DNA from: Zanthoxylum bungeanum
Taxonomy: Eukaryota > Streptophyta > Magnoliopsida > Sapindales > Rutaceae
Direction: 5' to 3'
Assembly: GCA_019454045.1 (NCBI GenBank)
Contig: SKCR01021135.1
Coordinates: 1 to 64,000 of the forward strand
DNA length: 64,000 nucleotides
The number at the start of each line of letters is the position of its first letter. Position 1 is the stretch's first letter. The notes under the pieces are model-generated. The model searched no databases. It was not told the DNA's origin and was given only the letters and a program-made list of their open reading frames with translations. This document shows, in pieces, positions 36,985-49,044 of the stretch. The translations under genes and the position numbers were made by a program.

Positions 36985-37470
36985 AGCCTTTAGCGTCCAA
37001 TTATTTAGCGTCGAAATAAATTTCGACGCTAAATAATCACTTTTAGCATCGTAATTAATATTCGACGCCATATATCAAAATTTTAGCGATGACAGTCATA
37101 TTCGGCGCCAAATATTCAAATTTTTTTCATCGAATTAATATATCGACCCTAAAAGTACGACTTATAGCGTTTGAAAATTATTTGACGCTAACGTGTTTTA
37201 ACTATTCCAATAATTTTTGACGTCGACATAAAATTACGACGCTAAATATTATACTTTTAGCATCAAAAATCATATTCGACATCAAAAATTTGAAATTTAG
37301 CGTCGATGAAGTAGCGTCGCTATAGGTTTATGAAGATTCCATCCAGATAATCCTTTAATCTTTAGCGTTTAAATTTTAAATCGACGCTAAAAATCAGACA
37401 TTTAGCGTCGAAACTCTTATTTTGAGGCTAAAAATAGACCATTAGCGTCGATTTAATGTTTCGACACTAA
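36985..37470. repeat. CACTA left subterminal repeat array
   Basis: There are about a dozen copies of TTTAGCGTCGAA or its complement TTCGACGCTAAA, often as facing pairs separated by short AT spacers. Such arrays are binding sites for TNPA-type proteins in En/Spm. Confidence 0.85.
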
Positions 37471-37721
37471 AGATAGATTAAAATGCAGAATGCCACCAAC
37501 CACTCTCATCCTCTGCTTTTTCTCTCATTCTCTTCAATTTCATCCTCTGAAATCTGAGAATTTCTCCTCTGCAACCTCACAACTCTCCTATAAATTTTCA
37601 ATAAAATTGTAATCAATTTTCCATAAGGTAAATCTTCTTTCATATTTATTTATTATTTTCATTTTTTATGATTATGTTTATTATATACTTTTTGTTAGTG
37701 GTTTATGATTCATGTATGAAG

Positions 37722-38357
37722 TAGGGGTGTTCATAGGGTCGGGTCGACCCGCGACCCGACCCGACCCGCATGACCCGACCCGACCCGGTCGGGTTTATTA
37801 ATTTTAAAATTCATTTTCGGGTCAACCCGAACCCGACCCGAAATATCGGATCGGGTCACGGGTTTCGGGCAGAAAAATCGGGTCTGACCCGACCCGACCC
37901 GAAGCAAGTAATATTACAGTTATAATATATATATTTTTCATGATATGAATTTGTCAAGAAATTATTGTAGCTCAAATGGTAATATCCTTACTTGCTCATC
38001 AGTCACTCTCTGGTTCGAATCCTACCCTCATCAAAAGTTGGAAATTTTAATTTTTAATTAAAAATGTTGATGGTGGGATTCGAACACTTGATTATGAGGA
38101 TATGAAGTCCAACACTTCACCAATTCGACTGCTGACAATCTTGTGAAATTTGTATCACAAATATATATATATATATATTTACCGCATATTATGTCGACCC
38201 GACCCGACCCGCAGTTTTTTTGACCCGATCCGATGCGACCCGACCCGCGCGGGTCAACTTCTCAAATTTCGGGTCGCGGGTCGAAGGACCCGAATGACCC
38301 GACCCGATCGGGTCAAAAAAAAATCAAAAAACCCGACCCGACCCGTGAACACCCCTA
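37722..38357. mobile_element. hAT MITE (GGGTCGGGT family), 636 bp, copy 1
   Basis: It starts TAGGGGTGTTCATAGGGTCG and ends CCCGTGAACACCCCTA. It is flanked by perfect 8-bp duplications GTATGAAG (37714-37721 and 38358-38365). Terminal thirds are runs of GGGTCGGGT / ACCCGACCC. The centre holds two tRNA-like arms in opposite orientation: a B-box-like GGTTCGAATCC near 38013 and its inverse GGGATTCGAAC near 38076. Its position inside the CACTA element shows it is the youngest of the three nested insertions. Confidence 0.92.
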
Positions 38358-38528
38358 GTATGAAGATTAGTTAATTAATTAACTAAATATAATTTTTCTG
38401 TAAACTATTTAATTTATCAATTAAATATATATGTATATGTTTAAATAAATAATTAATGAATTAGTAATGTTGATGAGTGTAATATGATGTTTAATAATTA
38501 TATTATTATATTTAGGTATTTCGCTGAA

Positions 38529-41500
38529 ATGGATAGAAATTGGATTGGATAGATTAAGTGTTGAATATCGTAATGGAGTGTATAAGTTCATGGAAGTCGC
38601 AAAGCAACACATTGATGTAGAAAGTCGTGTTCGATGTCCATGTACAAATTATTTGAATAGGAAAAGGAATTGGTTAGATGAAGTTCATAATCATTTATAC
38701 ATACCGGGAATATCACCGACTTACCGTACGTGGATTTATCACGGTGAGTAGTATGATTATCAGTCACGGTTTATTGATTCCGGTGAAGGGAGCAGTAGTT
38801 ACAATCAACCTGCAAACGATGAGATAACCGATGCTTTGCATGACTTACAAGGTCTACAATTTGGTCATAGTGTTAGTGGTGACATGCCAGTGTTAAGTGG
38901 AAATGATCAAAATTTATTTCGTGAACTACTTGATGTGGAAAAAAAATTCAATTTGAAGGTGCTGGAATGTCGATCTTGAATTTCATTGTGAAATTATTAC
39001 ATATTAAATTGATCAACAGAATGACCAATAAAAGTATTGATATGATGCTAGAGTTACTGGGGCAAATGTTACCGGTTGAAAGCGAATTGCCTAAGTCGTA
39101 CTACGAGGTAAAGAAAATGTTGCGTGGTCTGGGAATGAGGTATGAATCTATTCATGCTTGTAAGTATGACTATGTATTATTTCGTGCCGAGTATGAATCC
39201 CTTGAATATTGTCCGTTATATGGTGAAAGTCGGTACAAAGTTCGTGGTATGGGGAAGAAAGTGCCTCAAAAGATATTGCGATATTTCCCTTTAACGCCCA
39301 GGCTGCAGAGGTTGTTCATGTCACAATACACAACAACATGATGTGGCATCATGAAAAGAGGATCAGTGTGGAGGGCATACTTAGACATCATGTGGATGGA
39401 GCAGAGTGGAAGGAATTTGATGACATGTACCCCCGTTTCGTTTAGGACCCTCGTAATGTCAGGTTAGGTCTTGCCTCTGATGATTTTAACCCGTTTGGGA
39501 ATATGTACAACTCTTATAGCATATGGCCCGTAATTGTTATTCCATATAACTTACCTCCATGGAAATGTATGAAGGATATGTTCATGTTTATGTCATTGCT
39601 TATCCCTGATCCACGTTCACCTGATAAAGATATGAACATTTACTTGAGACCATTGATCGAGGAGTTACAAACACTATGGACTGTGGGTGTGCAAACCTAT
39701 GATGCAGCTTCCGACATTTACTTGAGACCATTGATCGAGGAGTTACAAACACTATGGACTGTGGGTGTGCAAACCTATGATGCAGCTTCCGAGCAGTATT
39801 TTCAGATGCATGCCGTATTATTATGGACCATCAATGATTTTCCAGCTTATGGTTCATTATATAGATGGAGCACTAAGGGATACATGGCATGTCCAGTTTG
39901 TGAGGGTCAAACACCTTCGCAACGATTACGGAATAAAATAGGATACACAGGGCAAATGAGATTTCTTAAGTTGAGTCATCCTTGACGGAGGAGTAAATTA
40001 TTTAACGGTCAAAGTGAACCTCAGAGTATGCCCAGTCCATTGTCTGGATTCGACATACTTTGCCAACATCAACATCTCAGAGATAGCACACCATGTAAAC
40101 ATCCTAATAATAAAGATAAAAATAAAAAACGTCAACCTGAAGATTTGAATTGGACATGAAGAGTATTTTCTTTGAGTTAAAATATTGGGAGACTCTGAGT
40201 TTGCGATATAATTTAGATGTAATGCATATAGAAAAAATATATGTGAGAGTTTAGTGGGCACACTATTCAATATTCTGGGTAAGACAAAAGACACTGTAAA
40301 TGCTAGATTGGACCTAGAAGATCTTAGAATTCACAGTGAATTATATTTACAAGTCACTTTTCGAGGTCTTATTAAGCCACCTGCTAGTTATGTGCTAACT
40401 CAATCAGAGAGAAAATTATTCCATGATTGACTGAAAATGGTTAAATTTCCTGATGATTATGCATCGAATATTGGGCGTTGGGTCAGAGATGATACAATAA
40501 CGGGGATAAAGAGTCACGATTGTCATGTGCTTCTCAAGATTCTCCTTCCTGTTGGCATTCGACCTTATCTCCCCTCGAATATATGCGACGTCGTACTTGA
40601 TCTATGTGGCTTCTTTAAACAATCATGTCAGAGGACATTAACCACATCTGTTATTGATGAACTTGAGCGAGGAATCGTGATAATCCTATGCAAGCTGGAG
40701 TGAATTTTGCCATTTTTTTTATGTGATGGTACATCTGGCGGTGCATTTACCGACTGAAGCTAAGAAGGAAGGTCCTGTCCATTACATATGGATGTACCCC
40801 ATTGAGAGGTACTAAATATATACAGTTTTAAATATTACATTCTTAAATTTTTTCTGTTCATTAAATTTATTATTAATACAAACTTGTTGTCATATCTGCA
40901 GGGCTTTGGGAGACTACAAATAATATGTGAAAAATAAGGCGCGACCTGAAGGGTCAATAGCAGAAGCTGTTGTAATAAGTGAAGCAATAACATTTTGTTC
41001 GATGTACATGCAGAATATTGAAACTCATTTTAATCGTCGGACACGAAACTATGATGGAGATGCAAGTAATGAGCAAGATATCTCAGTGTTCCGTCAAAAT
41101 TGCAGACCATTTAGAGCAGTACGTGTGAAATTACTAACTTTTGAGGAAGTTCAACGTGCGCATTGGTTTATATTGAGTAATTACGATGAAGTGCAACCGT
41201 ATTTAACGTAATTCTTTTTGGTGCATAACTATATTTTTTTATCATATATTAACCTAACTCATTTTTTGTAGTTAACATATTATAATGCTACCATGTGGTG
41301 GTGACTATAACGTTGATGGAACACACAAAAAAGAATTTCCTAAATGATTTGAGACAACTGTAAGGCCTAACATTGTATATTTATTTTTATCTTGACATTA
41401 AATATTTTTATTTGTTATAATAACACATATATTTCTTTCATTGTTAGATAAACAACCAAGTGCAAAATGGTCAATTGGACTCGTCATCCTCATTTATTTC

Positions 41501-42158
41501 CATGGCTTATGGGCCTCAAAAGCAAGCTTATGAATACAGTGAATGCATTGTGAACGGAGTTAGATTTCATACCGAATACCGAGATGTTGCTCATGTGACT
41601 CAGAATTATGGAATTGTAGTCCAAGGAGAACACGGCTCAGATATTATTGACTTCTACGGAGTGTTGCAATCAGTCATTGAGTTGATATACAGACCCAGAC
41701 GACGTATTGTGCTATTCGAATGCAAGTGGTTTGACACAAATGCCAGAAAGAGGAGAATTCAAGTTAGTAATCATCTAAAGTCAATGAATGTTCAACGTTT
41801 TTGGTACAAGAATGATCCATATATTTTTTGTACCCAAGCACGGTCAGTGATATATATATCTGATCTGAAGTTAGGAAATGGATGGATGGTGGTAGAAAAG
41901 TTACAACATAGGGACATTTGGGACACGCAGGAGAAAGATAGTGTTGACATATCAGATGAAACACAAGAAGTCTCTGACAACTTCGAAGTTCCTGAACAGA
42001 TATTTCATGTACCAACTGTTACCGTTCCTGAAAATATCACATTAACTCGAGATAATACAGTCATTGAGATAATTCCTCATTCTGAAGTTAGCGTGGAAGT
42101 AACAATTGAAGAAGAATTTGAACTGAAGATGACTTCGAGTCCAGTCACGAATCCTTAA
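38529..42158 (+). pseudogene. CACTA TNP2-type transposase, degenerate
   Basis: The catalytic transposase of the CACTA element. Pieces in order: an N-terminal transposase-associated domain (38545-38751) with DRLSVEYRNGVYKFM and a Cys pair CPCTNYLN; TNP2 pieces 38967-39341 and 39503-39985, including PRSPDKDMNIYLRPLIEELQ, GVQTYDAAS and GYMACPVCEGQTPS; then 40437-40703 (DCHVLLKILLPVGIRPYL); 40927-41211 (a DUF4218-like part); and 41460-42158, a DUF4216-like C-terminal part with RRIVLFECKWFD. It is broken by a frame change within the first six codons (MDRNW), a stop near 38749, further frame changes, and a 78-bp duplication. Introns are likely near 40810-40900 and 41210-41450. Confidence 0.87.
39636..39791 (+). 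repeat. 78-bp tandem duplication inside TNP2 coding region
   Basis: Copies starting ACATTTACTTGAGACCATTG begin at 39636 and 39714. The duplicated 26 residues (IYLRPLIEELQTLWTVGVQT...) stay in frame and are identical, so the event is recent. Confidence 0.92.
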
Positions 42159-42324
42159 GTACTGAAGATAATAGTGAATAATGAAGTTCGTGTATGATGT
42201 GATTGATGAATAATTTTTATTATTAAGTTAGTATGGTTGTTGTTTTGAATTATTAATTAAATATGGTTGAATGATTGTCGCTGTTATTAATAGTATAATT
42301 ATCATATTATTGTTATTATTATTA

Positions 42325-42530
42325 ATGGCAGCAATTTAGCGTCGAAAATAGAATATTTGACGCTAACTGTTAGACATTTAGCATTGAAAAAATAATCGAT
42401 GCTAAATGTTAGACATTTAGCATTGAATACTTTTATCGATGCTAAATGTTAGACATTTAGCATCAAATACTCTTATCGACGATAAATTAGAGTCGGTTTT
42501 AGTTAATTCGACGCTAAATTAAAAAAATTA
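42325..42530. repeat. Internal block of CACTA subterminal motifs
   Basis: About eight copies of TTTAGCGTCGAA-like and GACGCTAAA-like words, with GTTAGACATTTAGCATTGAA repeated, lie between the two CACTA genes rather than at an end. They follow the TNP2-type gene by about 170 bp. Confidence 0.8.
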
Positions 42531-42839
42531 AATTTCCGCAAAAAAAGGTTGGGTTTCCTTGTTGGCGATTGAGCTTCTTGTACTTGTTTGTTTATGTCTT
42601 GGAATTTATTTATGTATTAGTTGGATCTTTCCTTTACACATTAATACAGGCTTTAAAGTTAGAAACTTGACGTCAATGAGCTGAGCATAAAGCATTATAG
42701 TACTTACCTTTTATCTTGCGAAACTGTTTGAAGTACAGCTTAGAGAATTTGAAATATTTCTTTTTTTTTTTTTTTCTGAAGTAAAACAATTTTGCTGTTA
42801 GAAACATATGGAAAGAAACAAAAATATTGGTGGTAATAG

Positions 42840-43080
42840 TTGGGTATTGATGATGATGATGAATTTGATGGTATCGATGATGATGATGAATTTGATGATG
42901 ATGATGATGAATTTGATGGTGTTGATGATGATGATGAATTTGATGATGATGATGAATTTGATGATGAGGATGGTGTTGATGATGATGATAGTATTGATGA
43001 ATTTGATGTTGATGAATCATGTATTGGTGCTGCTGTTCTGGATCAGAATAGCAGCATTGTGCAGAAGAGTATGAGAATTC
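42840..43080 (+). other. Asp/Glu-rich repeat upstream of TNPA-type gene
   Basis: A GATGATGAT-rich run encodes repeated units like GIDDDDEFD on the + strand over ~60 codons, followed by SIDEFDVDES. It may be a 5' exon of the TNPA-type gene or of an acidic CACTA protein. The opposite strand gives a His-rich frame that is an artefact of the same repeat. Confidence 0.5.
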
Positions 43081-43233
43081 AATTCCTAGGTCAGATGTTT
43101 TTTTTAATTATCCATGTTATCATTTATGCAGTTCATACTATGTATTTATGATTCATGCAAATAATAGGTTAGATCCAAGCCACCACAGGTGAGTTATTGT
43201 GATGGAAACCTAAAACTTTGTGTGTTTTTGCAG

Positions 43234-44739
43234 ATGACACCGGGCAATCACAGACGGGCTAATGCGACTCCATCTACATCAGCAATGACAACTGGCCCTG
43301 ATGGAGTCTCTGCTAACATAGGTGAGTCAAGTACAGCGAAGGGTCGAGGTCGCACCCTTGGCCTGGGGTTGGCTAAGCACGTTAAGGCTCACGGACGTAT
43401 CCGGATTGGGATATCAGATGATGGACAAAATCAAGTCGGACAACATAATTCAGCGTTTACTACAGCTATAGGAGCTATAGCTCAGTTTGAAGCTCCCCAA
43501 AACTACGTTTCTTGGAGAAAGATACCATGGGAGACGAAAATCAACCAGCTATTCTCTTCATTACTTGTGAGTTTCCATACGGATATTAAGTTTCAGACCA
43601 TTGTTTGTTAGTTAACATTTTTATTTTATACTTATTTTTACTCTGTTGTTATTCCTGTAGGAGTGGTTCGACTTCGATCTGACCAAAATGAATGTCCAAC
43701 AATATATTGACTACCACATGGGGAAAAGTTATAAGGATTATAGGACAAAAGTCCTGAAACCAATATTCGACGAACATGGATCTTCAGATGCTTCACAACA
43801 TAAGCCTGATTTTATAGAGGAGCAAGACTGGACATTCTTATATGAGCTTTGGTCTAGTAAAAAACACGAGATAAATTTTGAAATAAACAGAAATTTATAA
43901 TTGTCTTTGTTTTCGGTACTTACAGTGTTTGTAAATGCAGGATAAATGTCACGCAAATGCGGAAAATCGAAGTTACTTGCGTTTTAACCATCTTGGAGGT
44001 TCGAAGCCATTTATCCAACATCGTGTCGAATATTCTGAGGTAAATATATCCTAACGTAAAATATAACAGTTCATTGTTTTTACTAACGTGGAATAATACT
44101 GAATTTATTTTCTGTTTTTAATAGAGTAACACAGGTGAGGTGCAATCATTTCCAGATTTTTTCCGAGTGACGCATTACAATGAGAAAAATAAATGGATAA
44201 ATGAAGAAGCCGAACGCTGCTATGTAAGTTTCAATTTTTAAAATAAAATAATTATTATGGAATATGTTAATTTTTTCTAAAAAATTCTAACATTAACTAA
44301 TTTTTTTAAATAGAACGAAATGATGGAACTCCAACATCAAACTCAGGAGACAGGGTCCGACCCGATACCAGATGAGCAGTTGTCACAATTGGTTTTCAAG
44401 AATCAGATAGATTACAACGTTGGCATTGACACTCGTAAGAAGCCGACGTCATCTGCACGCAATACTGTTAATTCGGACAATGCCTCATCTCTTCGAAACC
44501 AGTTAATCACCACCCAAGACCGGCTAGCCACCACACAAGACCGGCTAACCACCATACAAGACCAGCTAGTCACCACCCAAGACGAGCTGAAGAAGACTAA
44601 GGATGAGCTACAACAGATCAAGGTGGACCATGAGAAGAAGATGGAGCAGTTCAAACAGCAAATGCTGGCTTTCCGCCAGATGTTGGAGGCCTCATTCACT
44701 CAGGGTGCATCGGGCTCGAGAGTCTCCTCATTACTGTAG
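43234..44739 (+). pseudogene. CACTA TNPA-type gene (Transposase_24), splice-damaged
   Basis: Proteins of this family (plant transposase Ptta/En/Spm) bind subterminal repeats of the element. Inferred exons are 43234-43566, 43661-43870, 43941-44039, 44125-44223 and 44314-44739, all in phase 0 and totalling 388 aa. The start ATG follows an acceptor TTTTTGCAG. Domain words include RGRTLGLGLAKHVKAHG, MNVQQYIDYHMGKSYKDYR and FNHLGGSKPFIQHRVEYSE. The last exon has a coiled coil with a 7-residue repeat, TTQDRLA. Introns 1, 3 and 4 have GT donors, but exon 2 is followed by AT instead of GT at 43871-43872, so that donor appears lost. Otherwise the frame is intact. Confidence 0.82.
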
Positions 44740-44954
44740 CAATAAATTTTATATCCATTTGTATAAATATTTTGAACAAATAGTTTTAATATAATATGAA
44801 TTTTTTCTAAAATTTTTTTAATATGATAATAAAAAAATTTATTATAATATTTCATATTTCTGTTATTAATCAGAAATATTTTCAATTAAATTAATTATTT
44901 TAGACCAAAAAGCAGTAAATTAATAATTTTTTTAAAAAAACACATTTATTAATT

Positions 44955-45325
44955 ATTTTTGTCAAAATAGTCGACGATAAATGGCTTTTTGGCGTCGAAT
45001 ATATCGTCGCTGTAAGTATACAAATATTATTTTTTAATATAATTTAGCGTCGAAACTAAACGACGCTAAAAGTCTAACTTTTAGCGTCGAATTATTTGGT
45101 CGCAATATCTTACCGATAGCATCGAAAAATTTAATTTAGCGTCGAAATATATTCGACGTAAAAATTGAGTTTTTAGTGTCGAATATCTTTATTTGGACGC
45201 TAAATATTATTCTCATCGATGTTTCGGCGTTCAATGTTTGCGTCTAATTAATTCGAAGCTAATATACATTTGCGTCGAAAATTTGGATTTTTGTGTCGAT
45301 TAGTTTCGACGCTAAAGGGCATAAT
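44955..45325. repeat. CACTA right subterminal repeat array
   Basis: The same TTTAGCGTCGAA / TTCGACGCTAAA motifs occur in both orientations up to the right terminus. Confidence 0.85.
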
Positions 45326-47887
45326 TTTTGTAGTGAACTTTACATGCGCAAATCTGATCCAACTCATACGCAAATTTGATCAACAAGAGTGTGAGCATAT
45401 AATCAATTGATTCAAGCCACATCATGCTACCACTTTGATTTTGATCCAGTGTCTCAAGCCGTTAGTGATAGTCTCATTCCACAAGCAAAGCAATATTTGA
45501 CACACACCCATGAATGATCAACAGGCTTTTTTGTTTGATGATGATCCATGTGCGTGTGTTGTTGATTTAATCATAAGCGTGAGCTGTTGCTACGATGTTC
45601 ATAAGTTTCCGTGAACCATGTGGATATGATCAGATCCACTACTTGATCCTCCATGTTATATCTCGACATCAGAAATCCGTGAGGGTGGGCTCGGGGTTGA
45701 CTTAATGTGGGTGCTGGTTTTCGTCCGAGGTCCACAATCGAGAAGTCGTAGGATAGAGGCACTAGTGATTCTGCAAAACAAAGGAAGAGTAAGCGGGGGT
45801 TCCTACCCACCTTTTTGGTGGACGCCATAGGCACTTCGACGCTCAAGTCAGTGGTGGTAACGAGCAGGAAAAAAATGATGGAAGAGCAAGGTATATGTTT
45901 ACCTTGACCTCCATTGATTGCCGTGAGGGCAGTGGGTTGGTGTTTCAGGAGTGGAATACTCTGAAAGCTCAAATGAGAATTGCCCATCTTCAAGGAAAAA
46001 CTCTCCATTTTATAAGCTCTTGAGTGTGTGCTTATTTAATATATTAATTGATTGTCCATTTGGATGCTGAAAACGGCTAATTCTTGGGGGGAGTTATGAG
46101 TTCAGTTGTTTTCCGGGATTGGCAACTGATAAGTTAAGAGGCCACTTTAGTCATATATTTTCTTAGCTATGGGCTTGTGATTAGCTTTCAAATAGGGCTT
46201 CTTTAAGAGTTTTGGGCTCTTTAGACTGATGGGTGATTAGTGTATGGCCTTTGGGTTTTAAATGCTGTTAGTCCGGAAGTAAAACAACAATTTTACCCCC
46301 GGGCCCAAATTTGACCCGTACACTTTCTTGCATGAAAAAATATTTTTTTGAGAAAATTTTCCACCATTGTTTTCTCTATTTTTCAATCTTATTGAAAGGA
46401 TGAGAGAGTGACTAGGTTTTTTCATGTGAAGAGAAAAAATTCATATTTATATCTAGGGTTTAAGTTAATTAAATGTGCTATTACAAAATTAATTATAACC
46501 CTAATCACACATATAAATATTGGCCAATAGTAATTTTGTCACAATAATAATATTAATTTCATAAATTAAATATAATATCAAATATCATTTAATTTGAAAT
46601 TAAAATTTAAAAAGTAACTTATATCATGATATATATTACATATTTGATTTTGAATTAAATCAAATTTAATTTAAAATCAAATCTTTTATTAAATGATTAT
46701 CTAATAATCATTAATATAAAACTATATATTAACCATTTTAACATATAATTATAAAGTGTGAGATTATATAATTATTAATCAAATTAATAATTATTTCAAG
46801 TGAGTTCATAATTGGACCATCCAATTATTCCATGGATTCCTATAGTGTAACGAGCTAACACGGGGACCAAATGGACTTATAGTTCCGAGCTCCAATAATC
46901 TCTAAATATTAATTAAAACTCTTTAATTAAATATTTCAAATTATTAACTTTAGGTTATTCCACTAAAAATCTAAAGCTGCATTCTCGTCACTGCATATAT
47001 ATTTTATACCAAAAGTCATCGGCGTCCAATGATATAATCACTGCATACAGATTGACTTTCCATGAGTATCTCATAATTAGAGTCGGGTCATAATATCCAT
47101 TATACCCCTCTAATTATTTTGTGCCATAAGTAACATTGATTCTCTAATCAACGATTTATTCATAACTATTATGAATATTTATCTTTCTATTCGTAATAGA
47201 AAGACTTGAGCGCTCTAACCGTTCAAGTACCGAATCAACCCTTAAGGAAGATATTTATCTACTTCTCGCAAGAATGAGTGGATTTCATATCTATATAAAA
47301 TATCCCCAGCTACACACCAAACCATATCCCAAAATACGTAGCTATTGGTCGGGATTGCTTCACCAACCTCACATTTGCAAATCAAAAGACATAGCCTGTC
47401 ATGCAGGAGTTCGTAATACACTCAGGATTCAGCTCAACCCATATATGATCATATATTAAACTGATATGAATTTCTTTGTTTAACGGATATTAAAAAAAAT
47501 TCATTTTCGTCTTAGTCCAGTCTTATATGATCACATCATACAAGGTGCCTCCATTCACATGTCACAACATGAACGAATCCGGATCAAAGTCGTCATACAA
47601 TATGGAATGGACCACAGCTGTAGATAAACCACAAACAAAGTGTCTGTCTTTGTTTGCTCTTTACGGACTATTTAGGACTATTAATTTCAGATTTAAATTC
47701 TCTTGTGTATAACACTTATACACTAAATCTGAAAGTACATTTAGTATCCAAAGGCATACATGATAATTATAATATGCAACATTGAAATCAATATTTTAAT
47801 AAATAAATAATTACATCGTTTATTACTTAAAATAAAATCTCATTTACATATTCCATTATGCTATTGGGCATATATCTCAATAGTTTA

Positions 47888-47965
47888 TACTTTTAGTACA
47901 ATAATTTCTATCAAACTCAACCTAATTATTTCATATTATCACATTTGTGTGCGAATACATGAAGT
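47888..47965. other. Short intergenic stretch between two solo LTRs
   Basis: AT-rich DNA; nothing recognised. Confidence 0.4.
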
Positions 47966-49044
47966 TGTTGATGATTTTTTTTCGTTCCAAGAAAAATATG
48001 AGAAATTAACCCCTCGAACAAACCTTTTTCAGTAGTAAATTTGTTTGGTTAATAGGGAACCAAAAAAAAAAAAAACTTAGTAAGCAGACAGATTATCATA
48101 AACAAGGATTTAGGTGATTTGGCGGAGAGTGACTTCAACCTACGTCCACGAGAGTAGATATGGGTGTTTTATTAAGGCTCGGGGACCCATGCTACAAGTA
48201 GTGCGGTGATCTTACAGTGTATAAAATCTCGGATCTTAAACTAGCCCATTATAAATCTCTCAAGTGATTGGGAGTCGACCATGTTTCTCTTTCTATCACT
48301 AATTTTTAAGCTTAAAGCTCTTTTATAAGTTGTGAGATTCGAAAATTACTGTCATTTGAATATGTGGCTTCAACCCCTTTATATAGGTTTCCAAATTCAT
48401 TATTCTAGCACCTACGATGTCAGCCCATGTCACTGCCATCATTGTAGTAACAACTCTCCTCAACTACCCACAATTCGGCCAATCAAAATAATAATTTTCA
48501 CCATCACTACACAGGCCTATGCCGGCTTTATTGTTTAATTTTCTTGCCACTGCACTGCCTTATGGCGGCTGGCAGAGGCTACTTCCAATGAGAATCGCTG
48601 GTTTTTTCCATTGTCATCATTAATCTTCTAGAAGCTTATCCTTCCAAATAGGGCATACATCACATGTTCCCAAGCATAGACTGATATGTGACCACAACCA
48701 AGTTCTTCGGGTTGGCATACCGAGCTGAATGATGCTTGATCAAACTTTCTGACTTCTCTAACCAGGTCGGTTCATAAATAATGACCACCTCGGGTCAACT
48801 TCCACAAACACTCAAATACTGCTAAATCTAACACTTCTTTTCGGGGTTGGGTCGATATCCCAATCTTACTCCATCAACAGGTTCAGCCCTCGGGAGAAAT
48901 CCTCTGTATAGTGAGGTCAGACCACTCTGACTTCAGCCTCTCTAGGCACATGGACCTTCATCTTCTTTTTTTGGCTAAGTAGAAACCTCATTTGACCCCT
49001 CATCGATATTTGAACTTCTTCGGGGTGAAAAACCACCATCAATA
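47966..49044 (-). mobile_element. Solo LTR related to the TR-GAG LTR (diverged)
   Basis: It begins TGTTGATG and ends CCACCATCAATA. It shares with the TR-GAG LTR the order AATTTGTTTGGTTA..GGGAACCAAAA, AACTTAG, GGTGATTTGGCGG-like and CCTACGTCCACG. It is about 1.08 kb and clearly diverged. No internal region or clean target duplication was seen, so it is an old solo LTR of the same family. Confidence 0.7.

Larger units (their letters stand above)
36970..45335 (+). mobile_element. CACTA (En/Spm-type) transposon, near full length, 8,366 bp
   Basis: It starts CACTATAAAAATTATAGCC and ends GGGCATAATTTTTGTAGTG. The termini are inverted repeats of ~28 bp with the CACTA tips. Flanks AAT and AAC are an imperfect 3-bp target duplication. 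Both ends carry many direct and inverted TTTAGCGTCGAA subterminal motifs. Two genes lie inside on the + strand: a broken TNP2-type transposase and a TNPA/Transposase_24-type gene. A hAT MITE sits in its left part. It could not move unaided, but its ends look usable. Confidence 0.92.
36633..47882 (-). mobile_element. Solo LTR (~2.9 kb) carrying a nested CACTA transposon
   Basis: The outer edges are TGTAGGAAACG at 36633 and CATATATCTCAATA at 47882. A perfect GTTTA duplication flanks them (36628-36632 and 47883-47887). On the minus strand it starts TATTGAGATATATGCCCAAT, a common plant LTR beginning with the first C/G pair mutated. Removing the 8,366-bp CACTA element leaves about 2,880 bp of LTR with no coding region. 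Frames such as 45571-46008 are not recognisable genes. Confidence 0.78.

Noticed and set aside
37966..38140. Possible tRNA genes inside the hAT MITE
   Set aside because: B-box-like words are present, but no acceptor stem or full cloverleaf could be drawn. They are called tRNA-like only.
42673..43020. His-rich minus-strand frame
   Set aside because: It is the complement of the GAT-repeat Asp-rich stretch and has no other support.
45571..46008. 145-codon minus-strand frame
   Set aside because: It lies within the non-coding solo LTR and shows no recognisable domain.
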